Shown here: one piece after another, positions 1 to 11,120 of the stretch
How positions within the stretch are numbered: the first letter of the stretch is position 1
Layout of the letters: the number at the start of each line of letters is the position of its first letter
Origin: Alopecurus myosuroides
Taxonomy: Eukaryota > Streptophyta > Magnoliopsida > Poales > Poaceae
Assembly (NCBI GenBank): GCA_028641055.1
Contig: CM054057.1
Span: 326,250,941 to 326,314,940 of the forward strand
Length of the DNA: 64,000 nt
Direction: 5' to 3'
Notes under the pieces: model-generated
What the model saw: only the letters and a program-made list of their open reading frames with translations
What the model was told of the DNA's origin: nothing
The model's database searches: none
Made by a program: the position numbers and the translations under genes

Positions 1-207
1 CATGTTAAAGGGAAAGAGAGTGTCTATAATACCTTGTAGTGTATACAATTTGAGTATTTGTATTCGTACATGCTATTATAAGCACTTCTTTTTCCCTTGG
101 TTTGCATGGCAATGATATATGAGGCTCGTATTACATTTGTTTCCATTGTTCCACTTTTCTTTGCCTTGAATGTCCCCCTTGTTATATGTCGACGATTTAA
201 ACTAGGC
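1..207. repeat. Copy A of a ~205-bp tandem repeat (left flank of the big insertion)
   Basis: This stretch matches 30911-31112 almost base for base (starting CATGKTAAAGGG and ending near TTTAAACTAGG), and a third, shorter copy starts at 31113. The copies are adjacent once the 30.7-kb retrotransposon is removed, so the insertion went into a tandem array. The unit has no convincing reading frame. The array may extend beyond the left edge of the window. Confidence 0.85.
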
Positions 208-210
208 CAT

Positions 211-756
211 TGTCGAGACATCGTAGTAGAATTCATAGACGGGGGTGCCATGAGACTACCGATAGAGATTGTGGGGGACGTGATCCTATGATGAACAATG
301 ACACCGGGGTTTTACCTAGGTTCGGTACGTCGCAACTAGGCGGCGTTCCTACTCCTACAATCTCACTAAATCAGGGCTGAAGCCTGAAGTATACAAAGTA
401 CAATGTGAGTTGGGTTTAGCTACTCGACAAGGATCAACCTCTCGGCGAGTTAGCTTCTAGCTTATTGTCTATCTGTTTCTTATCTCCCGTCCGGCTTTAT
501 ATAATAGACGGGTTAGGGCTTACAGAAAAGGAAACCTAGAAGACAACGGTAAGTCCTAACTTGGAAGGCAAGAATCCGCCTTCTAGTCCAAGCCGTATCA
601 CGTGGGCCATGATCCGGGTTCTTCTAGAATCCGGCTTATGTGCGTCAGCTTACTGGGTCGCCTAATGGACCGTAGCCCATTACCATTCAGGCCACCCTAG
701 TAATCCGGCACTTTAGGACACCATATGATATACCCCTAATTGGTATATATCCGACA
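211..756 (-). repeat. 3' LTR of the Tat-type Gypsy element
   Basis: It begins TGTCGAGACATCG and ends TATATCCGACA on the plus strand, so both strands start with TG and end with CA. It pairs with 30363-30908. On the element's own (minus) strand this is the downstream LTR, because gag lies next to the other copy. Confidence 0.93.
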
Positions 757-772
757 GTAGCCCCCAAGAAGG
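757..772 (-). other. Polypurine tract of the Tat-type element
   Basis: Read on the minus strand, the bases just before the LTR are CCTTCTTGGGGGCTAC followed by TGTCGG. A G-rich run ending directly at the LTR is where plus-strand DNA priming is expected. The same layout (TTCTGGGGACTAC then TGTTGG) is seen in the second Tat fragment at 34597-34610. Confidence 0.6.
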
Positions 773-1146
773 ATTAAGACTCGGAATCGCCGTCTTTCGT
801 CAGATCGCATTCTTTCCGAGTAATTTTGGCTCTTCGTCTTGATTCTTCTTTTACTTCAAATCATGCTTTAACACGAATCTCGGATTTCGGGAAATCCGGC
901 TTTTTCTTCCACGAGCCTTCGTGGAGAAGGAACTTCCTACGTCATCGATGAAATCGTGCTGACGTCAGGGACGTTTGGGTTTTCGCGTGTGAAACCTGAA
1001 ACGTATCTCTGACAGATTCTCACAGGAAACGAGGAGATAGCAATAATCACATGTCGGTTCATTTCCCAGAATTTTCGGCGAGTGACACGCGTTGATCATC
1101 CAACGGTCAAAAGAGCCATTAGCACGTATCGCGATGGATTTCCGAC

Positions 1147-1154
1147 TATAAATA
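1147..1154 (+). promoter_or_regulatory. TATA box of the antisense gene
   Basis: TATAAATA lies about 117 bases upstream of the first long plus-strand frame, opposite in sense to the retrotransposon's own genes. It suggests that the antisense gene has its own promoter inside the element. No transcript evidence is available. Confidence 0.5.
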
Positions 1155-1263
1155 GCCCACTTCATCCCCTCCGGCAAACCTTCCACTCCTCTGTCATCTT
1201 CAAGCCCCAAGCGCAAAGCCCCCAAGCCTCAGTGAGAGAAAAGCAGAGCAAACGTCCGAGATC

Positions 1264-1904
1264 GTGTACGCGATCGTGCCGTTCCCGGACTTCTTGTCGG
1301 AGAGCACGGAGTCCTCATCGCGCCGCCCGGATATGGAGTCTCCGCGCGCTTCCCCGGACCTCTCCATCGCCGCTGAGATCGAAGACATAATCAACACCAT
1401 GGATCCCATGGTGGATTCACCGAACCGCGCCACTGGCGACGAGCCGGAGAAATCTTCGGGCGGCCAGGCCTGTGAGGATCCACCTCTCACGGCTGCAACC
1501 CTGGCCACACCTTCTTCTACTCCGCCTCCGCCTCCCGAAACGGCGGAGGAAAATATCACTCTCGTCGGAGAAGAGCTCGCTGCCGCGGCCACCGGAGCCG
1601 AAGGAGAAGGTGAATCTTCCGGTAATTGGAGCCGGAGCAGCATCCCCCCTCTCTTCTTCCGACAATGGAGAAGGAGGGGTTGATTGCGAAAGGCAAATGG
1701 CGTCATTAAGAAGAGGAGTCTGAGCCATTGCCTAGAGCCGGGGAACGAGTTCTCCTAACCTCACACATTGTTAGAGGTATGGGAATCCCGCCTTCCGCCT
1801 TATTTCTCGAGGTTCTCGACCATTACGGTATCTAGCCCCACAATCTCCCACCAAATTCTATTCTATATCTGGTCGGCTTCCAAGCCCTTTTCGAGGGATA
1901 TTTA
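1264..1904 (+). pseudogene. Antisense ORF of Tat element, N-terminal part (PF04195-like)
   Basis: The first part (1264 to about 1620) encodes a Pro/Ala/Glu-rich region. A frame change follows, and from about 1665 the frame encodes the conserved core typical of PF04195 ('putative gypsy type transposon'): the segment GIPPSALFLEVLDHYGI, a TAG stop at about 1836, then LPPNSILYLVGFQALFEGYL. A TAA also interrupts the frame near 1710. The reading frame is cut at 1904 by the 6-kb insertion and resumes at 7962 (LGIAPRLDFWQYCFGV). Despite the family's name it is not known to be a DNA transposase. Related antisense ORFs occur in maize Grande and rice Tat elements, and their function is unknown. The stops and frame change make this copy a pseudogene. 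Confidence 0.75.
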
Positions 1905-2182
1905 TTTAAGGACCCCAGACTGGCAGTCTGAAACCCTCCGTATGCATACATTCACGATCCCAGAAAGATCAGTCGTGAACAACATACAAAGTTGGCATAC
2001 AGAAATACATCATCCATTACACGAATACATAAAGGTATTACATAAATGATCACATGATCAAGTTTAACACAACTGCCACATAGGGCAGGCAACTTAACAA
2101 ACACAGCGGAAGACAATTAAAACACAAAGTAGATGAGCCCAAGTCACGCCTTAACCTACAGGCTGCTGACCCAGAGACGATC

Positions 2183-2389
2183 CTAGTTCGCAAAGCCGTC
2201 AACTCCGTACTTCTCTTCATAGATATCCTTCGGAGGCTCCTTCTCAAAGTCTGGCAAGTAGATACCAGGGGCGAAACCATAATGAGTACATTTGAATGTA
2301 CTCAGCAAGACATCCATCATGTCACTTACCAACATGCAAATATGCTTATATGGTGGAATAGGTAGGCTATAAATAGGGTTCACTATCAA
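2183..2389 (-). other. Small ORF in the tail of the 6-kb insert
   Basis: A 68-codon frame on the element's sense strand, close to its 3' end, includes the segment SDMMDVLLSTFKCTHYGFAP. I do not recognise a domain. It may be a captured or non-coding exon, since the GC-rich leader upstream ends in a plausible splice donor. It could equally be a chance frame. Confidence 0.25.
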
Positions 2390-5300
2390 TGGTGTTCATA
2401 TATGATGACACCACAGTTGCAGTCAGGTTAATCTGTATCTTCGTTGAAGAAGATACTTCAGAGAAAATAATATAGTTTTATTTCTCTTGTAGATATCACA
2501 TGTACAAGAGGTTTTGTAAATCTTTGTTAAAGAATGTTTTCTCTTTGCAAAACTTCTTGGAATCAGTTTCCAGAATTCTTACTTAGAGTAGAAAAGGTTT
2601 TCTTTGCAAAACATTTTGTTTTGTATAACGACATCTGGCTTTTCATCATCGATGATACCTCCACGGTATAAGTTTCCATTTCCTTTCCGGACTTCACAAG
2701 TTCAACACTTCCTTTCAAAAATTCCTTTTCAAAAACTTCCTCTTTTGAAAACATTGACACAATGCTAGCTACATGGCCATTCAATTGTCCATATCCGAGG
2801 ATGCGGCTTCTTCGAAAAAGTTGTACTCTGCAGAGGTGTACTCATCCACCAGATCCAGTACACCTACCGTGAACAACCACGGACTGTAACAACAGTATGC
2901 AAACATCAGGTATCTGATCATAACCATTCACTATGTTCAAGCTAGTATATGTCTATCTCTTCAGTCGAGTGTCCGCATCCCCGGCACCGAGCTATTCCCC
3001 GCCAAGCCAGGAGCCCCAACTGTTGCATCCGGAGGGAAAATTAATCCCACACTTTATATGTCTCCACGACATTCGGTTCGAGGGTACGACGTCCCTTATA
3101 GCGATTGAGATAGAACACACACTAACAAGAACAAACTTCAAGTTAAGCCCCGTGCCCATGTTGGGGTAGGGTGGCAGTACGGTAAAGGTTGTCCGGCGAA
3201 GACTAGGTTATGTGTCATTTTTGAAAACACCACTTTCTCAAAAATGACCACTTCCACATTCCTCCGGAGAACAAGGATCCGCCTTTTCTCCGGGTTTTTC
3301 CGTAAAGCCTTTGTTTTGTAGAATCACAATTTTAGGGTTTCCACTTAGGGACTAGTATATTTGATGGTAATAAATACCATATGGTGGCTTATGGGCTTGG
3401 TATTACCAAGTTTAACTACTGGCATGATAGTAACCTATATAATAGTATAGTAGTAATAGCCACATCAAAAATAGTTTTGATAATCAAGTTTTGGTAAAAC
3501 TTCAGAGGTAAAACATGCATGATAGATAATGATAAGTATTGTATCAACAAGCATCAGGATGGCTTGCCTGGTATCTCCGTGTGTCCCTGGTTTTTGGAGT
3601 GACTGGAACTTGGAACAGAGCTTCACGACACTCCCTTCCTCTTCGTTTTCTAACGTCGTAAAGAGAATAAAGGACACACATTCAGAACCAATCAAGGCAA
3701 GCAACCATACATAACAATACATACAGCAAGGAAAATAATAATAACCTATCACTCAATTATTAATTGAGGCAAACAATCAAACAAGCACACTTGGCAGAAA
3801 TGTCATTTAATAACACAACTCAAGGTTGGAGGAACATATCTCACAACCTCAATATCATGGATTCAGTGGGTGTGCCACTCTCATACCAAGATATTAATAA
3901 ACCCAAAAAACACTAATTTTCACAAGGGTGAGACTACTAAAAGTGTATAAAACATGCACAATAATAATCATGGCAATGGGTCTATCAACCAAACCACAAA
4001 AAGAACAAGGTAGCTAATCTGCTAAGCCTAAATTCACATCAAGAATAAATAAGGCACATTATTTGCAAAAGTTACTTTTACAAATCAGTGAGCCTACACA
4101 AGTGCAACAAGGCAATAGACTCATCAAAAAACACACAGTTCTCATAGTGAGAACAATAGAAACAAATGACTAAAAAGGAGGAATCCTAGTGACATGTTTC
4201 TACTAAAAGTTTGCTATGCAAGCATGCATAATAAGTAAAGTATTAAAATGCAAACAAGGAACCATATTATCACAATGGGAAATGAAAACATGTCCTCATG
4301 CAAGGATACATAAATATCTACCAAACACAAGTTGGCAGGAAAAATAATTCAATACAAAAACGGCTAGGGAAACTAGTACTACTCAAACATGAAGAATCAA
4401 TGGATGTATTTCAACCAAGTAATTGAAATACAACCAGAGGGTCCATGTCATAAAAACAGGAGTGAAAAACATCTATAATTGCTATAACAAAAATATCCCA
4501 TTTAACAAAACAATGCATCAATTTGCAGGGCAACTCCTACATAATAGTGGTAACAAAAGGGGAATTACTAGAGGAATCAAACCACACTCCAAGAATGGAT
4601 TTTTCCTAGCAAGCCACACATGATTACAACCACTTACAAACATAAGCATACAAATTTTCATTTAGCACTCAAAAACTCAAGGCAAAAATACTAGGCACTC
4701 ATTAGTTAGAGAACTATATAAAAGAATCACATCTAGTGTAGGGGAAATAATGTTTCCACCAAAAATGCAATGACACCAGTGGGTGTTCCACTATCATATC
4801 AAGGCATTAAGAGGTCACAAGGCCTCTGGTCACACTTGCTAAAAATTAACAAAAGACTAAACTAGCATCTAGTGCAATAACCATACTAGTAGAAAATAAT
4901 AGGATGCTAAAATAAGCAAGGTAATGCTACTCATGCTATTATTTCCACACAAGTGAAAACTTTAGGGTTCAAGTACTCATAAAAAAATCATCAAAATGAT
5001 ACTGGTCCTATGAATACAACACAAAAATATGTGGCTACACAACCACAAATTCTTATGCCAAAAATTCTACACATGAGAAAATTTTTCCAACATTTGCATA
5101 GTGATGACTAAACTTCTCATGCTTCTCTACCAACTCAAATGCAAGCTAGAAAAGGTGATACCAACAAAATATAAGTATCAACATGTTACTGGATCTAATC
5201 TTTCAACACCACAATCCAAGTGCTTGCACAAAAATTAATCACTCAAAAATTCTATGCAAGTATTAACTAGATATAAAACATATGCCATTCTCATAAATCC

Positions 5301-5969
5301 TATTTCTTCTCAACTCAAGTCCACACAATCTAACATGCTAAAATATCTAAGTAACACTTAGAAAACAAGTGCACACAATTTGTACATGCTAGAAAACAAC
5401 ATTGCAACACAAAAATATATTCACACAAATGAATTACCTAAAATGCCTAAATGGCAGAAACATGCAAAATAAAGATCTGTCCACCAGATTTTCTATGATG
5501 CTCTAAAAATTAAACCCAGCTATGTTTGGATAGCCCTAAACATTTACAAGAACATCCAATTGAGTTTGCATCAAAAATCATTTTTAATGATTTTATAAAA
5601 ATCACCAAAGTGCTCTATGGTGTTTTACCAAATTGCATGCCATTTCAAAAATATTAGTAATTTGGAAGCAGGATAATTTCTCCTGTTACGAAATTTCAAG
5701 GGCTTTCCAATGCAATTGGATACACCTCATTCTGAGCTGTGAGATTAAAATGGTGCTCATTTTGGTGTTTCTGGTACCTGTTGCCAAACCATTTTTCATT
5801 TCAAAAATATTCATCCAAATGTAGATCTACAAGTTGGAGATGGTTTAGATTTTGTTTAGTTACCACTGTGAATTTTGCATTGGTCAAATTCATCTTTTAG
5901 ATAGTTTTTTAAGGCCAAAAGTAAACAGTTACAACTTCTGTAAAAATTAAATGGAAAAGGAAACTAGTC

Positions 5970-6720
5970 CTGGGCAGGATCTGAAACCTGGCCGGCCAGA
6001 TCCAAACTCACCGCGGGAAGAGCCAGCCGCAGACGCTGACCCGCGGGCCAGGCCGCCACGGGGGCTGCCACGCAGGCAAGCACGGCCCCACTTGCCGGTT
6101 TGACTGTCCTGCGCGGGGTCAAGGGGACATGACGCCAGCCCGACGTCATCGCCAGCGGGGACGATTCCGGCGAGCTCGAATCCGAGCGGTTTCGTCCACC
6201 AATTCTCGAATTAAAACTACCTACGCGACGCCTACGACACGGGGACCCATCCTAGGGGCAGCTCGTTTCCTGGGAGTGGCCGGAGAGCGGCCGGCGACGA
6301 GCGCGCATGGCGACCGAAAGAGGAAGGCGGCGCGGCGAAGAAATAGGGGGTTAGGGAGAGGGGAAAATGGACGGCGGGGGTCGCCTGCTTACCCTAGACG
6401 CGCGGGAGGGCTCGGACAGGATGGAGGAGACTCGAGGCGGCGGGGATCCCTCGCCGGAGTCCGCCGGGCTCGAGGAAGAAACGGGGACGGCGCGGGCACC
6501 ACGCGACCTTTCGCCTCGATTTCTTCAGCAGGGAGGACAAGCACGTCGAGGCGGAGCGGAAGAGACCACCGGCGACCGGCGGCGAGCCCTCCACTGGCCG
6601 AATCGACGGCGACCTTTTCCTAGGGTTCGGTTTTGAAGTTTTTCAGAGCAGAGAGAGGAGAGAGAGCTCGAGGGGAGAGAGGGGGAGCAAGTAGGGAACA
6701 AGAGCACATGGGGGGTTCTT
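5970..6720 (-). promoter_or_regulatory. GC-rich leader-like region of the 6-kb insert
   Basis: This 750-bp stretch is GC-rich inside an otherwise AT-rich element. On the minus strand it begins with CT-repeat leader sequence (about 6650-6700, CTCTCTCCTCTCTC) like a plant 5' UTR. It continues as an open GC-rich segment and reaches a donor-like AGGGTAAGCAGG near 6385-6396. The pattern looks like a promoter plus first exon within a long LTR. No specific protein can be assigned. Confidence 0.35.
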
Positions 6721-7961
6721 ATCCACCTCGAATGCTTCCACTCGAAGCAATGGCGTAGGGGCTCTGTATCTACAGAGAGCTAGGAAGAAGAAGGGTGTGA
6801 CTGGGATTACAACTAGGTCCCTGGCCATTTACAAAGAGGTCCTTGTCCTCTCTGAAAAATGCTGTTTTCACTAGGCAAACAAAGTCATAAATTGAAATCC
6901 TTTTGCCCAAAATTCTTATTAGTTGATATGAACAACATATGTGAAAATTGGCTCAATTAGATAAACTTGATAGTTCAAAGTTGTTCAAATTTCAATTCTG
7001 ACATAAATGGACATTGAATTTATTTGACTACTTAGGAGCTTTGCAAAATGATAATTTTTGGCACACAATCCTTATTTGCTGTTTTCCTTGTGTGGTAGAA
7101 AATTCAAGTCATTTTGAGTTACTTCATAGAACAAACTTGTTCAAATTTCTAAAAGGTGCTGTCTAGAAAACAGGGGTTTTTGGCAACTTAAATTATTCAA
7201 AAACGTGTACCCTTTTGGTTTTCATCCTTATTTATGATATAGAGCATGTGATATTTATTTCATCGTATTTTGAAAAAGTTTGTAGAACAAACTTGTTCAA
7301 AATCCCAAATGTTGCTGTGGAGAAAAACCATGTTTTCAGGACTTTAATGGATTCAATTTTTGGTATCCTCTTGTGTGTGTTCCTTATTTGATATAAGGAA
7401 GCAATGGTATTAATTTCAGATCATTTTAAGAAAGTTTCCAATAGTAACTTGTTTGAGTTTCTTGTTTCTGGAAATATTGGAAATTCAATTTAGTAAAGCA
7501 CTTGGCTTTTCTTTAACAATGCTTTGCCAAAATATTTATGTGACTAGAGATAGCAAGTCAATGCTCTCCAATACTTTTGTTTTTAATCTTGCAAGGTTGG
7601 AAAAACATTTGATAATATTTTGGTGAAGCATCCAAGAATGCCTCTTTTTCCTGATAATCTTTTAGGGAAATTTATTAAGTGTTTCTTCTTTCTTAATTTA
7701 GGCCTTGGAATAATATTCAACAATTATGGGATTCATAAGATAGTTTTGGAAAACTCTTTGATCAATATTTACTTTATAAAATATTGCCAAGGTTATTGGA
7801 ACAATATGTTGAATATTTTGTTTTCAATTTCTTAGCCATGTAAGTTTATATAATTAGTTTGTTTAGTTGCACTCAAACAAACACAACCAAAGTTTAATTG
7901 TCAAGCAATTAGCAAAACAACTGTGTTATCAGGTATTCCAAAATTGGGATGTGACAATTTA

Positions 7962-10496
7962 GGGATAGCACCTAGATTAGATTTCTGGCAATATTGCTTT
8001 GGAGTTAAGTGAAACCCTACAGAGGGCGCTCTTCCAACCTGTGGAACCATATCTTTTACCCTGCGTAGATTCAGGGAAGATTGGTTCCCGGAAATAAAAA
8101 CATCAGAATCCATCAAATTCTGGACAGGTTCTTTCTTTTATCACCAAGACATCCCCTTTCCCGGAAAACAAAACGGGGTTCCTCCATTTGTCAATGCTGC
8201 TGCTATTCCTCAAGACAGCTGGGCCGCCGAAGCGGTGCAAACTTTGCTGGACGATTTGATGAAAATCAAACGGCGCATCACCAAACTCACCTCTTCAAAA
8301 CCTCCTCTCACCAGAACAGACACAGTTTTGTGCTGGTTCGGACGTCGTATCCAACCTCTCGCCCACCGAACCCGGCTTCTTTGCGAATACAAAGGTCCGG
8401 AAGACGAGATGAGAGGAACGGAAAAGGCTTTCTCAAAAAGGGATTTTAAGAAGCGGGTCAACCACTTGGTTGCTACTCGCGATCAATACGAGGAAAGCCT
8501 GGGAATATATCACGAGGAAAACTCGGTTCCCAAGGTAATGCATCTTTTTTCCTTTAGGCAATTTATCGGATGTTTATCTTCCCTAGTTTTCCTGTCTTAA
8601 TCGGATTTTTGGCCACTTCCATAGTTCGATGACCTTACGGAAGGGGATCTTGCGACCGACGCTGAGCTTGACGAATTACATGCCAATTTCTATGGTGGTC
8701 GTAAGCGCAAGAGGCCAGCAACCACGGAGGAAGTGGTAAATTTTGACGGAATCCCCGTCGCTACATCCAGGTAACTCTCTGGGAATTTTATACCTTTGCC
8801 AGATTTTTGTTGCACAAGATGTTTTGGTTTCTCGGGATATTTGTATCTCGGATTTTTCCTTCTTCCTTTTACCTTTCAGCCTTGCTCCAACTTCTTTGAA
8901 ATCAAAGAAACTAAAAAAGCATAAGGCCACTGCTAGCAAGGGAGCGCCATCTCAAGCTGTGGCTCCTCCTACCCCGGTTACTCTTGGGGGAGAGGATCAA
9001 TCCGCGAAGCCGGGGGAATACCCATGGCCGACCAGCCAGCCTATTACATCTGAGAAGGATGCGAGGGAAAGGGCGGAACCGGATGTGCATGGCCCTTCTC
9101 GTGTACCTGAAGAAGAGCCCATTCCCACCTTTAACCGAGAATTCAAGGTCAAGGAGGAACCCTTCGACGAACATGGACGTATTCGTCCAGGGGCTAAGAA
9201 GTTCTTCGCTCCTGCTCCTCTGATCCGTCCTTGGCCGCAAGGCGGATTAATTGTAAGGAATAACTTCGTATTTTCTCCTCGGCAGGTCATCCAAGACGGC
9301 CTTCACCATGTTGGGATTCTTTTTGCAGAGTATGCAAAAGAATTCAACGAAAACTTGTCATATTTGCAACAAACGAGCCAGGTAATACCTCTAGCCCCCA
9401 AGCAATAAGTAAAATGTCTGTTTTTAGCTTAATGCTTTTTTCGCTTTTATGCGTGTTCTTAACTTAAGCATGCTTTGTTTCTTTTCCGTGTTTCAGAGAA
9501 CCGCTGAAAATATAAATCGGGAAGTTTTCAACAAGCTTACTACCAAGAACAAGGAAGTGAAATCCCTACTTTTGATTCTTGAGGGTAAGGATGCAGAACT
9601 GGTATCCGTTCAGCAGCAGCTGGAGGAATCAGCAGGTAACTTTTTTCTCTGCTTCCAGTTGTATGAATTTTATCTAAGTATTTTTCCGAGTTTTCTTACT
9701 CGTCTTTTTTACTTACTTTTCAGCTTATTTGGCGAAAGCCAAACAAGTTGCTGAAGATGCCGGCAATGCCGAGAACCTGCGCCGAGAAAACCTAGATCTT
9801 CATAAGCTTAATATGAAGTTGCAGCAGGACCTGGAGGCTAGCCAATTGGTTGTCGGCATTGCCGAGTCCAAGGCCTCCGAGCAAGCTTCTAAAGACAAGG
9901 CGATGATCCGAGATTTGGAGAACGCCTTGACCCAGCGCTTCGAGGAGGGATCCGAGATGGACAAAATTCTCGGTAAGTTTTTATCTTTTACCGGATTTTT
10001 TATGTTGACATCTTTCTTTGTTTTTGCTGACACTTTTTATGTCTTTACTAAAACAGGAGATAGCCCACAGCTAACTCGGATCGAGAAAATCCGAGCCTTT
10101 GGAAAGGTGTTCACCGCAATCAAGGCTGCGGGGATGCTGCTGGTCAGCAAATGCCTTCCCACAAGGACTGGGGAGTTCTCAGAAGTTGAAAAACTTTCGG
10201 AAGCTTTGGTGGAAGTGGCGCGGTCCAGGGAATCCGTCCTGCGCTCCGCGGCGCCTGGTGGTGCGCGCATGGCTCTAGGGCTCATGCGCATGCACTACCG
10301 TGACGCCAAGTCTTGGCGCGTGTCGTCCGGCATACCGCGAGGATACACGGAGGCGCAGCGGGCCGTAATCTTCGAGGCTATCAAAGGTCACGCCACCAAG
10401 ATCGCCACCATGGTCAACATCTCCACCTTCTACCCGTAGGAAACCATTCCAGATATTCCTGAGGAATCCAAAAGTGAAGATGACTCGGATGCCTGA
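7962..10496 (+). pseudogene. Antisense ORF of Tat element, spliced C-terminal part
   Basis: Six exon segments with good GT...AG borders can be read: 7962-8534, 8625-8770, 8880-9381, 9497-9635, 9724-9972 and 10057-10439 (or 10496 by reading through one TAG). The joins keep one frame. An early TGA lies just after the PF04195 core (about 8009). The encoded C-terminal half is polar, with a Lys-rich linker, a Pro-rich stretch and a long coiled-coil region (exons 4-5, for example RENLDLHKLNMKLQQDLEAS). It ends in an acidic tail. Its introns lie antisense to the retrotransposon genome, so they survive retrotransposition of the genomic RNA. The gene converges on integrase, with about 620 bp between them. 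Function is unknown. Confidence 0.75.
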
Positions 10497-11120
10497 AGGA
10501 AATTCCTTGGACCTGGGTAGAGAAATAGGAAATAGGAGCATTACTGATCTTACAATGTAAACTTATTGTAATGCTTTCTATTCTTTTGTATGAAAAAGTA
10601 CTCCGCTTTTGCAGCAATTTTTATTAAGTCTTTTGCAAGTTTTCCGGGTTTATATCCCTTTATCTTCTAAGTTCTCTGGTCCATATGCTTTAACTGTCCT
10701 TAGTGTTTGAAATGGCTCGAGAGTATTTTAATCTTCATGCCAAGTGACTGGGTATAACCAATCAGTCGAAACTCGGAAACATGGATCATACTAAAGGCAT
10801 TTTTACTTACTAGCTCCAGCGACCCAGCATAAAAACAATCAGATAATACTTAGAGAACAGTAAGGAATTTTTTGAATGAAACTCAGGCACACAGGCATAA
10901 TCTGGGTATCCTTAAGACATTTTAGGCTGAAAATCATTCAGTTTTTTAACACCGAGCACGCAGGCACAATTCGGGTTAACATTGAGTATTTTGAAAGATC
11001 ATTGGGAAATAGATAAGACGGAACTATGTTTTAAACTATAATGAACATGTAAAAAACACAGATGTATGAATTCCGACAACTTTATTTCATGATCTCAAAG
11101 ATGTTTACATAGAAATTGAA
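10497..11120. other. Spacer between convergent antisense gene and integrase
   Basis: This AT-rich non-coding stretch probably holds the 3' UTR of the antisense gene (AATGTAA near 10554) and the 3' end of the pol message from the other strand. Short imperfect repeats of the type CAGGCATAATCTGGG / CAGGCACAATTCGGG occur at about 10892 and 10960. I see no gene. Confidence 0.5.

Larger units (their letters stand above)
1905..7956 (-). mobile_element. 6.05-kb long-LTR-like insertion in the antisense gene
   Basis: The host reading frame is cut between 1904 and 7962, with ATTTA duplicated at 1900-1904 and 7957-7961. On the minus strand the insert begins TGTCACATCCCAA, a common start for grass LTRs. 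It runs through an AT-rich region, a GC-rich leader-like stretch (about 5970-6720), a long AT-rich region, and a final part carrying a small ORF. It ends ...GGGGTCCTTAAA instead of the expected CA, so its far end is altered or my boundary is off by some bases. No polyprotein is present and I found no second copy of its ends inside. It could be a solo LTR of a long-LTR family, a LARD-like element, or an unclassified element. About 130 bp of degenerate repeats (ACTTGTTCAAA...TGCTGT) recur within 7000-7450. Confidence 0.6.

Noticed and set aside
1264..10496. Idea that the PF04195 frame marks a DNA transposon
   Set aside because: The family name is historical. Here the gene lies inside a Gypsy element with LTRs and has no transposase motif or inverted ends of its own.
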